This document shows, one piece after another, positions 23,905 to 32,663 of a DNA stretch of 58,156 bases. The notes beneath the pieces were generated by a model. The model ran no database searches. It worked only from the letters and a program-made list of their open reading frames with translations, and was not told where the DNA came from. Position 1 is the first letter of the stretch; the number at the start of each line of letters is the position of its first letter. The position numbers and the translations under genes were made by a program. This stretch comes from Bacteroidota bacterium (GTDB taxonomy: Bacteria > Bacteroidota > Ignavibacteria > UBA10030 > UBA8401), in assembly GCA_021796275.1 (NCBI GenBank), contig JAJYOI010000008.1:1-58156 (forward strand), in the 5' to 3' direction.

Positions 23905-24765
23905 ATGAAACAAATTAATGACGAAGTGGTTTTGAAACGACGTTTTCATACAAGCGAATATTTACGTGAACTCGGCATTCCGAAAATACCGCCATTGACC
24001 AGTCCGGTGGATATTGGTTGCGATCCGATGACATTTGAAAGTCACATGGATCAAAGTTCACATTTGGTTTCCATAATGAAAATCGGAATGTCCGGGTGGC
24101 TGGTCGCAGACGAAAATGCAACGCGTCAAAAAGTGGCGGCTGCGCGGCGCTATAATGTTCCAACGGTCACCGGGGGATCGTCTCTTGAAATTGCTCTTTC
24201 GTTGAGAAAGCTTACTGACTACCTCGACCTGTGTGCCGATATCGGTGTGTCGAGAGTCGAAGTAATGTCCCGCGTAACAGAAGTTCACCAGAAACCGAAA
24301 ACGGTTGTTTCTGCCGCCATAGAAAGAGAGCTTGAAGTGCAATTTGAATTAGGAAAGCACTCGTCGGGTATTTCGGGAAAGAAAGCTGCCGATTCGATGA
24401 TCAATCAGGGTCAGGAATGGCTGGATGCCGGCGCCATTCAACTTGTTGTGAAAGCCCGGGAAAGTATATGGCACAGCGGCTTATTCAACAGACGAGGCAT
24501 GCTCAACTATCCGTATGCCGACCGATTTGCGAAGACATTCGGACTGCACACCGTTATGTTCGAAGCTCCTGACTTGCACAGCCAATTTTCTCTGCTGGAT
24601 TATTTTGGCCGCGATGTTCATCTGTGCAATGTTCGCCTTGAAGATCTTTTGCAGACGGAAAGTTATCGCCGCGGGCTTCATTTCGATGCATTCAGGAAAC
24701 TTCATCTTCGCCCGCAGGCTGCAGGCCAACTCGCACAGCGTGAGCTTTTTGAAGCGAAAGTGTAA
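23905..24765 (+). CDS. ComA-like (phosphosulfolactate synthase family) TIM-barrel protein
   Basis: The 286-residue protein matches, from memory of the family, the pattern of (2R)-phospho-3-sulfolactate synthase (ComA), which adds sulfite to phosphoenolpyruvate. Corresponding segments: GIPKIPPLTSPVDIGCDPM, IMKIGMSGWLV, YNVPTVTGGSSLEIAL, ADIGVSRVEVMSRVTEV, VQFELGKHSSG, WLDAGAIQLVVKARES, FEAPDLHSQFSLLDYFGRDVHLCNV and a closing ESYRRGLHFDAF. Barrel strands and the Lys/Glu-rich ends appear preserved. In an EPS operon, coenzyme M synthesis is unlikely; a PEP-derived acid or sulfonated decoration is a more natural reading. A GAGGAG ribosome site near 23890 supports the ATG. Two ATP-grasp genes follow at once. 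Confidence 0.72.
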   Translation: MKQINDEVVLKRRFHTSEYLRELGIPKIPPLTSPVDIGCDPMTFESHMDQSSHLVSIMKIGMSGWLVADENATRQKVAAARRYNVPTVTGGSSLEIALSLRKLTDYLDLCADIGVSRVEVMSRVTEVHQKPKTVVSAAIERELEVQFELGKHSSGISGKKAADSMINQGQEWLDAGAIQLVVKARESIWHSGLFNRRGMLNYPYADRFAKTFGLHTVMFEAPDLHSQFSLLDYFGRDVHLCNVRLEDLLQTESYRRGLHFDAFRKLHLRPQAAGQLAQRELFEAKV

Positions 24766-24803
24766 AGGTCATAGATGTTCATTCAAATAAAAGCATCATC
24801 GTT

Positions 24804-26099
24804 ATGAATATGAAAGATACTTCCACTCCCGTAGTCGTTTTGAAAACGGAACATTATGGCGGACTTGGCATCATGCGCAGCCTCGGCCGGCTCGGCATTT
24901 CTGTTTACGGTGTTGACCGTGCGCGGCATTTTCCGGCGATGCAATCCCGTTTCTGCAGGAAAAGTTTTCGCTGGGATATTGACGATGCACCTTTTGAAGA
25001 TTCTGCGGAGTTTTTGCTGAGCCTGAGCAAGCGGTTCAAAAAACGCGCTATTCTGATCCCGACCAGCGACGAAACAACGATGCTTGTCGCGCAGTGCGCG
25101 GATGTATTGAAAGAAGGATTTATGTTTCCGTATCAGCCCGCCGGTTTGATACGATCGCTGTGTCATAAAAAAGAAATGTATTTTCTTGCCAGACGGCATG
25201 GCATTCCGATACCTGATTCTTATTTTCCTGCGTCAAGAAATGAAGCGCTTCAATTGTCCGAGACATTATCGTATCCGCTTCTTCTCAAAAGGATTGACAG
25301 GCGCAAGCTGCATTTAGCGGGAAAGGCAGTTCTCGTTCATAATGCCGAACAGTTAATGGAAAAATATGATGGTATGGAAGACGACGGCAATCCGAATATC
25401 ATGATTCAGAAATATATTCCGGGGCGGGATGATTGTGCATGGACTTTTAATGGGTTCTTCGACAAGAATTCCGATTGTCTTGTTGCTTTCACCGGAAAAA
25501 AAATCCGGCAATATCCTATTTACGCCGGCATGATGTCTCTCGGAATTTCCAGGTGGAATGAAATGGTTGCGTCCTCCGCACAAGAATTTATGAAAGCGAT
25601 CGGTTACCACGGGATTGTGGATATTGATTTTCGATTCGATGCGCAGGATGAGCGCTTCAAAGTTCTTGCTGTGAATCCGAGAATCGGAGCAACGTTTCGG
25701 TTGTTCGTCGGAAGAAACGGAATGGACGTGGTGCGTGCGTTGTATCTTGCGCTTACAGACCAGCAGGTTTCTCCGACAGTTCCATGGGAAAACCGAAAAT
25801 GGATTGTCGAAGATAACGATCTGCTTTCATCATACCGTTATGTTAGAGACAGAAAATTATCGTTCAGCGGCTGGATACATTCTTTTCGCGGCATCAATGA
25901 AGCCGGGTATTTTGCATTTGATGATCCGGTTCCGTTTTTCTCGATGTGGGGAAATCATATGCGGCGGCTTCTGGCAAGGATTGTTCGCAGAAGGCGGGTT
26001 CACTCACAGCGAAAGAACATTCGCAGTGCAAGCGATAGAAAAAGAAAAATCACCATCGAAATAGAACAACATGTTGAACAGGAAAGAGTACAGGTGTAA
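24804..26099 (+). CDS. ATP-grasp ligase-like protein 1 (altered metal-binding motif)
   Basis: The 431-residue protein has a pre-ATP-grasp Rossmann domain (VVVLKTEHYGGLGIMRSLGRLGISVYGVD) and an ATP-grasp domain with YPLLLKRI, IMIQKYIPGRDDCAWTFNGFFD and IGYHGIVDIDFRFD. A basic C-terminal tail follows. Relatives ligate a carboxylate to an amine through an acyl phosphate. The metal-binding motif normally reads E-x-N-P-R; here it is VLAVNPR, so Ala replaces the first metal ligand. The neighbouring paralogue keeps it. The protein may be a modified ligase or a regulatory partner. The gene lies 38 bases after the ComA-like gene and five bases before the second ATP-grasp gene. Confidence 0.85.
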   Translation: MNMKDTSTPVVVLKTEHYGGLGIMRSLGRLGISVYGVDRARHFPAMQSRFCRKSFRWDIDDAPFEDSAEFLLSLSKRFKKRAILIPTSDETTMLVAQCADVLKEGFMFPYQPAGLIRSLCHKKEMYFLARRHGIPIPDSYFPASRNEALQLSETLSYPLLLKRIDRRKLHLAGKAVLVHNAEQLMEKYDGMEDDGNPNIMIQKYIPGRDDCAWTFNGFFDKNSDCLVAFTGKKIRQYPIYAGMMSLGISRWNEMVASSAQEFMKAIGYHGIVDIDFRFDAQDERFKVLAVNPRIGATFRLFVGRNGMDVVRALYLALTDQQVSPTVPWENRKWIVEDNDLLSSYRYVRDRKLSFSGWIHSFRGINEAGYFAFDDPVPFFSMWGNHMRRLLARIVRRRRVHSQRKNIRSASDRKRKITIEIEQHVEQERVQV

Positions 26100-26104
26100 A
26101 TCCA

Positions 26105-27448
26105 ATGCAGAACATCGTTGATCAGAATCCATCGACAGCAGTTGTCATAACGTCGGGCGGATCGCCGGCTGCTTTTGATATTGTCCGCACACTGGCAATG
26201 GCGGGAATTCGCACGGCGGTTGCTTCGTCTCAGCGGGATGATATTGCATATTATTCGCGGAACTGTTCAGGGAAAATCTTTCTTCCGCCGTTTCAGCGAA
26301 GCAATGAAGAGGAAATTGCGCAATGTCTCGAAGCGTTTGCGCGGCAGCAAAAAGAGCTGCCGGTGCTGTACTATGCCTCAGATGCTGAGCTTTCATTTGT
26401 CTGGCGGTACCGAAACAGGCTCAGTTCCTGGTACAAATTTCTTCTGCCGCCGGATGATCTTCTTGAATGTTTGTTCAATAAGGTAAGCTTCAGTAAGTTT
26501 GCAAAAAATTACGGGCTTCCGGTTCCCGAAACGGTGATAGTCAAAAATGCGGATGATCTTAGCGGCGCCGTTTCACTCATTCAATATCCATGTATTGTCA
26601 AGCCGGCGTTCAGTATGGACTGGGTATGGGAAACGGAAGAACAAAAAATAAAATTCGGTCCGTACAAAAAAGCGCTTCGCCGTATTTCATCGAAAGAAGA
26701 GCTGATCGATTTTTGCCGGGCCCTTCCTGCACGCAACTCGGGCTATCTTATTCAATCATATATCGAAGGCGGCGACGAAAATATTTTAAGTTTCCACGGA
26801 TATTTTGATGAGCAGTCCCGATGCGTCGGCTATTTCATCGGACGGAAAATTCGAACATATCCGCCGCATACAGGCGGAAGTGCCTATGTAAGGACGATCT
26901 ACCACCCGACCCTTGCACAATTGAGCGTAGAATATTTGCAGCGAATTCAATTCAGAGGAATTGCGAAGATCGACTTTAAGTGGGATCCGCGGGACGAAGA
27001 ATTCAAAATTCTTGAGATTAATCCGCGGTACAATTTGTGGGAAGTCGTCGGTGCGTTTGCCGGCGCGAATCTTGTCTACATCGCTCATCAAGATCAGCGT
27101 GGAGAAGAAATTGCCGCTCAGGTATTCTATAAAAACGACGTGCGGTTTCTTTATTTGAAACAAGATGTGCGTGCCTTTTTCGAAGGGTACCGCACGACCG
27201 GCGAGTGGACGCTGAAAACATACCTTCAGTCGCTGTGGAGAAAAAAATATTACAGGGTGTTCGACCATAACGACATGCGCCCTTTTCTGGTTTCTCTGTT
27301 TGCTTTTGTAAAAAGAAATGTTCAACGGCTCTTCAGCCGGGATACGGTCAAACAACCGCCAGCACCAACGGGACCACGCCTGCTCAGCAAACAGCAGCCG
27401 GCGACTGCAAAAGCCGTTCCATCATTTCAAGACATCGTTCATTTGTGA
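26105..27448 (+). CDS. ATP-grasp ligase-like protein 2
   Basis: The 447-residue protein is a paralogue of its upstream neighbour. It has VVITSGGSPAAFDIVRTLAMAGIRTAVASS (pre-ATP-grasp domain), FAKNYGLPVPETVIV, YPCIVKPAF, YLIQSYIEGGDENILSFHGYFD and the metal/ATP motif IAKIDFKWDPRDEEFKILEINPRYNLW with both Glu and Asn ligands present. It therefore looks competent for ATP-driven carboxylate-amine or carboxylate-thiol ligation. The C-terminal 130 residues have aromatic and basic character. The five-base spacing to the first ATP-grasp gene suggests that the pair acts together. Substrates are unknown; the context suggests an amide-linked substituent on the polysaccharide or its precursor. Confidence 0.87.
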   Translation: MQNIVDQNPSTAVVITSGGSPAAFDIVRTLAMAGIRTAVASSQRDDIAYYSRNCSGKIFLPPFQRSNEEEIAQCLEAFARQQKELPVLYYASDAELSFVWRYRNRLSSWYKFLLPPDDLLECLFNKVSFSKFAKNYGLPVPETVIVKNADDLSGAVSLIQYPCIVKPAFSMDWVWETEEQKIKFGPYKKALRRISSKEELIDFCRALPARNSGYLIQSYIEGGDENILSFHGYFDEQSRCVGYFIGRKIRTYPPHTGGSAYVRTIYHPTLAQLSVEYLQRIQFRGIAKIDFKWDPRDEEFKILEINPRYNLWEVVGAFAGANLVYIAHQDQRGEEIAAQVFYKNDVRFLYLKQDVRAFFEGYRTTGEWTLKTYLQSLWRKKYYRVFDHNDMRPFLVSLFAFVKRNVQRLFSRDTVKQPPAPTGPRLLSKQQPATAKAVPSFQDIVHL

Positions 27449-27475
27449 ATGCAGTAACAATGGATGAGGTGTGAT

Positions 27476-28531
27476 ATGATAAAGGATTTAAAAGTAAAAA
27501 CGATGAGATTTCTTGCAGGCTCGCATACAGCAGGGCCGACTCTTTCAAACGCAATTGATGTATGCCGCGGCGCTTCCGATAACGGGTGGAAGATCACTCT
27601 GTGTCTGTGGGAACGGCCGTATGATACTCCTGCTCTTGTTGCATTTCAATATGTACGCGCTCTGAATGCCATTGCCGATATGAAAGCAGACTGCCGGCTC
27701 TCGATCAAGCTGACAGCTATTCATTTTTCATCAACGCTTCTAAGCGATGTTGTCTGGCATGCAAAAGCGCTGGACATTCCTCTTCACATCGATGCGCAGC
27801 ATCCTGAAGCTGCGCCGCAGTCGTTTGCGCTCCTTGAATACGGGCTGAAGCGGTACCAAAACATTGGCTATACTCTTCCGGCGCGGTGGCAGCGAAGTGT
27901 CCGCGATGCTGAAAAAATTCTCGATCTGCAAATTCCTGTTCGCATTGTAAAGGGGCAATGGAACGATCCGTCCGGTCAATGTAACGATGTACGCCGCCGT
28001 TACCTTAAATTGATTGATATGTTTGCGGGAAGCAAAAACTATGTCAGCGTTGCAACACACGAAGCACGGCTTGCTAAAGAAGCGGTGAGAATGCTGCGTG
28101 AAAGCGGTACACAGTGCGAACTCGAACAGATGCTGGGGCTGCCGTGGTTGAGCATTCACGATGTGAACGTACATGAGATCGGACGAAGGCTGTACATCCC
28201 CTATGGATATCCTTCCATGCCGTATAATATTTCCTTTGCGCTGGAACGGCCGAAAATAGTGTGGTGGATTCTTCGCGACAGCTTTTTACGCACTGACGAA
28301 AAACTTCAACATTTTATTTCATCGCCGCATTTTTCATCACAGAATGAAAGCGCATTATCCAATGTGATTTCAGCAGTTGATGAGGTGCGGAAACAAGTGA
28401 ATGAAACCCGTAAACCCGTTATGAGCGGCGAGAAGGATAATAAAGAAATTGGAAATGACGCCAAAGGCGGAACGGAAAAAGAGTCGTTCATTGCTTCTGC
28501 CATAGAAACAGACAGTCCGTGGAATGAATAA
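27476..28531 (+). CDS. Proline-dehydrogenase-like TIM barrel with altered substrate clamp
   Basis: The roughly 351-residue protein follows the PRODH (PutA barrel) pattern: VRIVKGQW with the conserved Lys159, CNDVRRRYL with Asp171, VATHEAR with His195, CELEQMLGL, and RLYIPYG with Tyr240. These are the flavin- and catalysis-related positions of PutA. The double Arg that binds the proline carboxylate in PutA (YLxRR) falls on YNISF (residues 250-254) here, so proline is unlikely to be the substrate. A flavin-dependent oxidation of another amine or ring compound is possible. GAGG at 27466 favours the ATG at 27476 over an in-frame ATG at 27464. The last 60 residues are low-complexity and polar. Confidence 0.75.
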   Translation: MIKDLKVKTMRFLAGSHTAGPTLSNAIDVCRGASDNGWKITLCLWERPYDTPALVAFQYVRALNAIADMKADCRLSIKLTAIHFSSTLLSDVVWHAKALDIPLHIDAQHPEAAPQSFALLEYGLKRYQNIGYTLPARWQRSVRDAEKILDLQIPVRIVKGQWNDPSGQCNDVRRRYLKLIDMFAGSKNYVSVATHEARLAKEAVRMLRESGTQCELEQMLGLPWLSIHDVNVHEIGRRLYIPYGYPSMPYNISFALERPKIVWWILRDSFLRTDEKLQHFISSPHFSSQNESALSNVISAVDEVRKQVNETRKPVMSGEKDNKEIGNDAKGGTEKESFIASAIETDSPWNE

Positions 28532-29758
28532 ATGATCTGGACCATGAAACAGGAAATTGCAAAACCGTTGATGCGTAGGGCAAACACGATTGCACGCACA
28601 AGTACCGAAGAAGCGCTCAGACCGCCGCGTGAAGACAGTCGCCATTCGCAAGAAGAATATCGTGTTGAGATTGTCAATGATGTGAGCGAGTTTTTATCGC
28701 TGGGAGATGCATGGAACAGACTTGCGAAAAAATTTCAATCGCCGCTGCTTTCACACGAATGGTTTGCTGCTTGTGCGCGGGCTTTTTGTCCGCCGACGAA
28801 GCTTTCGGTTATTGTTGTGCGTACGGCATATGAAATTATCGCCGCGGCTCCTTTAGCGCTTGTCCATGCCGATGGGATTGAGCGCTTGGAATTGCTCGGC
28901 GCATCATTACTCCGGGAACCGTGCGGATTTATTTATCGTGATGAAGAATCGTTGCAGCGATTGCTGAGTGCGATTCATGCAATACGAAAGCCGATGGTGG
29001 TAGGAAGGCTGTCGCTGAATTCCTTAGAATCGCTGTCACTGAAAGAACGAATGCGGCTTCCGTTCGTTTTCACCCTCAAGGAGCCGTCGTGGGCTCCTTC
29101 AATCACGATTGCGTCATCGTGGGAAGAATTTGAAAAAGGAATTTCCGCGAGCCGCCGCTCAAGTCTGCGGCGTGCCCGGCGACATGCAGAAGAGTTTGGC
29201 AAGGTAGAATTCGAAATTACAGCCCCCAAAGAAGCTGATGTAGATAATCATTTGGAGGAAATTTTCCGTGTCGAAGCCGCAGGCTGGAAAGAGCGCAACG
29301 GCACGAGCATGCAGTCAATTCAAGAATTGAAGCGCTTTTTTTCATTGTATGCACATATAGCGGCTTGTCAGGGAATTCTTCGCACGTGTTACATGCGCAT
29401 CAACGGCAATGCAGTTGCGGCACAGCTTGCCGTTGAGTACGCCGAGCGATTTTGGACGTTCAAAATCGGCTATGATGAAGCATTTGCCCGCTGTTCGCCC
29501 GGCACCTTGCTTATGCATGAAGCGATACGCTCCGCGTTTGATCGTCGCTTAAAAAGCTTTGAGTTTTTGGGAAATGATGAACCGTGGATCAGAATATGGA
29601 CCGACAACATTTATTCATTTATCACATATCGAATTTATCCGTGGACAATTGACGGATCGCTGGCGCTGGGACAGGATATGTCTATTAGGTTATTGCGGAG
29701 ATTCAAAGCGTGGCAAAAGAGGATGAATGCGCGTTCAGCAGAACATCATCCACACTGA
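28532..29758 (+). CDS. CelD/BcsL-type GNAT acyltransferase 2
   Basis: The 408-residue protein is the second CelD-like protein of the operon. Landmarks: AWNRLAKKFQSPLLSHEWFAACARAF, LSVIVVRTAYEIIAAAPLAL, a central SRRSSLRRARRHAEEFG segment, IFRVEAAGWKERNGTSM, LRTCYMRINGNAVAAQLAVEYAERFWTFKIGYDEAFARCSPGTLLMHEAI and FEFLGNDEPW. The last four are the classical second GNAT half of this family. The ATG directly follows the stop of the PRODH-like gene (TAA-ATG), so the two are coupled. It could transfer the product of the PRODH-like/ATP-grasp enzymes to the polymer. The substrate cannot be assigned. Confidence 0.84.
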   Translation: MIWTMKQEIAKPLMRRANTIARTSTEEALRPPREDSRHSQEEYRVEIVNDVSEFLSLGDAWNRLAKKFQSPLLSHEWFAACARAFCPPTKLSVIVVRTAYEIIAAAPLALVHADGIERLELLGASLLREPCGFIYRDEESLQRLLSAIHAIRKPMVVGRLSLNSLESLSLKERMRLPFVFTLKEPSWAPSITIASSWEEFEKGISASRRSSLRRARRHAEEFGKVEFEITAPKEADVDNHLEEIFRVEAAGWKERNGTSMQSIQELKRFFSLYAHIAACQGILRTCYMRINGNAVAAQLAVEYAERFWTFKIGYDEAFARCSPGTLLMHEAIRSAFDRRLKSFEFLGNDEPWIRIWTDNIYSFITYRIYPWTIDGSLALGQDMSIRLLRRFKAWQKRMNARSAEHHPH

Positions 29759-29788
29759 AGAGCTGCGGTATTTTTTTACTCTTCACTG
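29753..29788 (+). repeat. Inverted repeat before the triple-fusion gene
   Basis: CACTGAAGAG (29753-29762) pairs with CTCTTCACTG (29779-29788) with one mismatch over 10 bp; the 16-base loop contains a run of seven T. It spans the stop codon of the upstream gene and lies 25 bases before the next ATG. No T-run follows, so it is not a standard terminator. It may affect expression of the downstream gene. Confidence 0.4.
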
Positions 29789-29812
29789 CACTAAAAGACA
29801 AAAAAGAGAAAC

Positions 29813-32650
29813 ATGATTGCAGCAACAACGATATCAACGCGCAGTGCGCAAGACTCGGAATTACAGTTTTACTCTAACTACGAGTGGTGCCTCAATCCAT
29901 ATTTAACGGTCCGCGAATTATTCCAGCGGCTTCGTGAAGAGCTTGACCGCTACTCTTCGCTACAGCAAGAGTGGCAAAAGGAAGAAAGCATCATTAATCT
30001 GTATCTCTTCGTCTGCGCCATCGGATGTGCGGTGGATGATTTTCTTTCTGCACGTCAATGGAGGCTTGGCCGGCTCGGGGATCGTTTTCCCCGCTGGAGT
30101 CTTATGTTTTCTATTGTAGAGCGCATTCTTAATTCCCGTTCGCGAATGGTGAATGCATTTTTCAGAAAACGCATTGTTCAATGGAAAAGAAAATGGGATC
30201 GCTGCGTTGAACAGGCGTGTGTCATGCTCGTAGAAAACACGGCTCCGCGTTCGGAGCGTCTTGTCGAATTCAAAAAGAAAATAGACGCGCTGTCCAATGT
30301 TGTGCTGCCCGATACGGTGTTACGGCGAAAGATGAAAATACACGAAGGATATCGCTGTCAGGATTTAACTCACTTCGATGTTTTTTCGTTAGTTCAAAAA
30401 TTTGTCGCTCAAAGCAACAACCAGTATTCACCGGTGATGATCATTGGGCTTCGTACGGCGGGAGCATATTTTGCTCCGCTGGCAAAGGCATATCTTTCTT
30501 CGCTCGGTTGGCCGAACGTTTCGTGGATGTCTATTCGTCCGAAAGAGGGCCTGTCACGTTGGGAGAAACGGGCATTGCGGCGGTCGCAGTTTCGCTCGTC
30601 TCCTGTTCTTGTCATTGACGATTACCCGAATTCAGGTCAAACGCTGCTGTTAGCTTCGAGAATTCTCCGGGCGCACAGAATCTCGCCTAACAGAATTGTA
30701 TTCTTGTTTCCCAAACATTCATTCGAAACTGAGTGGTCAGACAAAATTAATAAAACAGTGGGATCAAAAATTATTACTCTTGAACATAGTGAGCTGTATA
30801 AACAAAAACTTATGCGATTGCCTGCCATCGAAGAATTGGCGCTGCATTATTTTCACGGTGAGCGATGGGATAATATCAGCGTTAAGGAAAATATGGAGAT
30901 AGAAGCAATCAATTTGCACTTACAGCTTCATTATTCTGAAGGCTTTCAGGTGCGTTTGAAACGATTGTATGAACTTCATTCCGGCAATAATCACAGCGGG
31001 TCCGAGGCTCGGCGAATCATCGCAAAAAGTGTAGGATGGGGATGGTTAGGGTATCACGCGTTTATTATAGCAAAACGTATGCGTGATTTTGTTCCTGAAT
31101 GCATCGGACTGCGAAATGGTTTTCTTTTTATGGAATGGATTGATATTTCTTCAAAGGAAACGACAGCGACAGTTTCTCCCGATGTAATCGCTTCGTATCT
31201 TATTGCCCGGGCGAAACGCCTGCGTTTGAAAGAAGATCCGCGCAGCGGGAATCCTGATTATGGATGGGGTTGGCTTGAAATTCTTGGAATTGTACGCCGC
31301 GCATACGGCAATTATCTTGGCCGTCTCATTGACAAAAAACTTTTGCCGGACATTCATGCAAGACTTCGTTGCGCTCCTGCCGTAATTGATGGAAAGCTTT
31401 CGCCCAGCGAATGGCTTCAGGACGGTAAGAATGTGTTCAAAATAGATTTTGAGCACCATGGTTTTGGTGCACCGGAACTCGATGTTGTTGATGCAGCATA
31501 CGATATTGCCGGCGCGATTTTTGAGTTTCAAATGCCGGGAAACACAGAGGAAGAATTCATACAATCCTACGTGAAGGGTAGCGGCGATGACTCGGTCAGA
31601 GACCGCCTTCTTCTTTATAAACTTCTTTATGGGACGATGGCGATGAGAAAGGCTGTCGAATCTGCTCAGCGATTGCATCTCCATCAATACAACGAGGCAG
31701 GTAATGAACGGGCGACGTACGCACGCACGTTTTTGGCGAACACGATGAATCATTTCGCTGCAGGGTTGCTCCAAAATTCTGTCGGCCGCCAATGGACAAA
31801 GAAACTTTTCTTTTTGGATTTGGACGGTGTGTATGATACGGAAGTGCTCGGCTTTCCGCACACAACAATAAGCGGTGTGCAAGCGGTTGCGTGCCTGCAA
31901 AGAGACGGATGGTCAATTGTTCTTAATACCGGCAGAAGTATTCATCATGTGAAATCGTACTGCACGACGTACAATTTTCAAGGCGGTATTGCAGAATATG
32001 GCAGCGTATTTTTTGACAGCGCGCAGGGGCATGAAATCCCGCTCATCGATAATGACGGCGAGAAACAACTGCATCGCTGCCGCGAGGCAATCCGAGCGCT
32101 GCCTGGTGTCTTCATTGATTCTGAGTACCGGTATTCAATCCGGGTCTATCGCTACAGCGGCCGCCGCACATCGGGATTAAGCGTTGAGGAAACGAAAAAT
32201 CTATTGGTGCAGCATAATCTTCACAAGTTGACCTTCATTGCACGTAGTGAGGATACGTACATCGTTCAGAAAAACTGCAGCAAGGGAAGAGGAGTTCGGT
32301 TCGTCAGGGAATATTTGCACAGCAGCGACGAGACCACCGCTGCCATCGGCGATTCTGACGAAGATATTAGCATGTTGGAAGAGACTGAATTCAGCTATGC
32401 ACCACGGAATTGCTCTGATGAAGTGCGCCGAAAAGCGGCGTCGGAAGGATGGAAAATCTTACGTAAGCCGCATCAAAAAGGATTACTTGAAGCGGCACAG
32501 GAATGTACCCGGCGAACAGAATCCATCCAAAAGTCTGAGTTCCTTCGTGTTCCTCATCCTACACAAAAAGTTGCACAACTCATTTTTCGCATAGCAGGAA
32601 TTGCTGAACTATCCATGCTTATGAAAATTTTCATGATGATAAACTACTGA
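29813..32650 (+). CDS. Phosphoribosyltransferase - APH-like kinase - HAD phosphatase fusion
   Basis: The 945-residue protein joins three enzyme folds. After a helical start, residues of about 165-330 form a type I phosphoribosyltransferase (PVMIIGLRTAGAYF and the PRPP loop VLVIDDYPNSGQTL near 265-278). Residues of about 390-640 resemble an aminoglycoside-phosphotransferase kinase: FLFMEWIDIS hinge, VIDGKLSPSEWLQDGKN loop and metal-binding KIDFEHHGFGAPELDVVDAAYDIAG. Residues of about 660-890 are a HAD phosphatase with FLDLDGVYD, LNTGRSI, KNCSKGRGV and IGDSDEDISML, motifs I-IV intact, closest to sucrose/trehalose-phosphatase types. Together they could build, phosphorylate and dephosphorylate a ribosyl or sugar metabolite. 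The gene ends the unusual enzyme cassette, 13 bases before the GH9 gene. Confidence 0.8.
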   Translation: MIAATTISTRSAQDSELQFYSNYEWCLNPYLTVRELFQRLREELDRYSSLQQEWQKEESIINLYLFVCAIGCAVDDFLSARQWRLGRLGDRFPRWSLMFSIVERILNSRSRMVNAFFRKRIVQWKRKWDRCVEQACVMLVENTAPRSERLVEFKKKIDALSNVVLPDTVLRRKMKIHEGYRCQDLTHFDVFSLVQKFVAQSNNQYSPVMIIGLRTAGAYFAPLAKAYLSSLGWPNVSWMSIRPKEGLSRWEKRALRRSQFRSSPVLVIDDYPNSGQTLLLASRILRAHRISPNRIVFLFPKHSFETEWSDKINKTVGSKIITLEHSELYKQKLMRLPAIEELALHYFHGERWDNISVKENMEIEAINLHLQLHYSEGFQVRLKRLYELHSGNNHSGSEARRIIAKSVGWGWLGYHAFIIAKRMRDFVPECIGLRNGFLFMEWIDISSKETTATVSPDVIASYLIARAKRLRLKEDPRSGNPDYGWGWLEILGIVRRAYGNYLGRLIDKKLLPDIHARLRCAPAVIDGKLSPSEWLQDGKNVFKIDFEHHGFGAPELDVVDAAYDIAGAIFEFQMPGNTEEEFIQSYVKGSGDDSVRDRLLLYKLLYGTMAMRKAVESAQRLHLHQYNEAGNERATYARTFLANTMNHFAAGLLQNSVGRQWTKKLFFLDLDGVYDTEVLGFPHTTISGVQAVACLQRDGWSIVLNTGRSIHHVKSYCTTYNFQGGIAEYGSVFFDSAQGHEIPLIDNDGEKQLHRCREAIRALPGVFIDSEYRYSIRVYRYSGRRTSGLSVEETKNLLVQHNLHKLTFIARSEDTYIVQKNCSKGRGVRFVREYLHSSDETTAAIGDSDEDISMLEETEFSYAPRNCSDEVRRKAASEGWKILRKPHQKGLLEAAQECTRRTESIQKSEFLRVPHPTQKVAQLIFRIAGIAELSMLMKIFMMINY

Positions 32651-32663
32651 AGAGAGAAATGCC

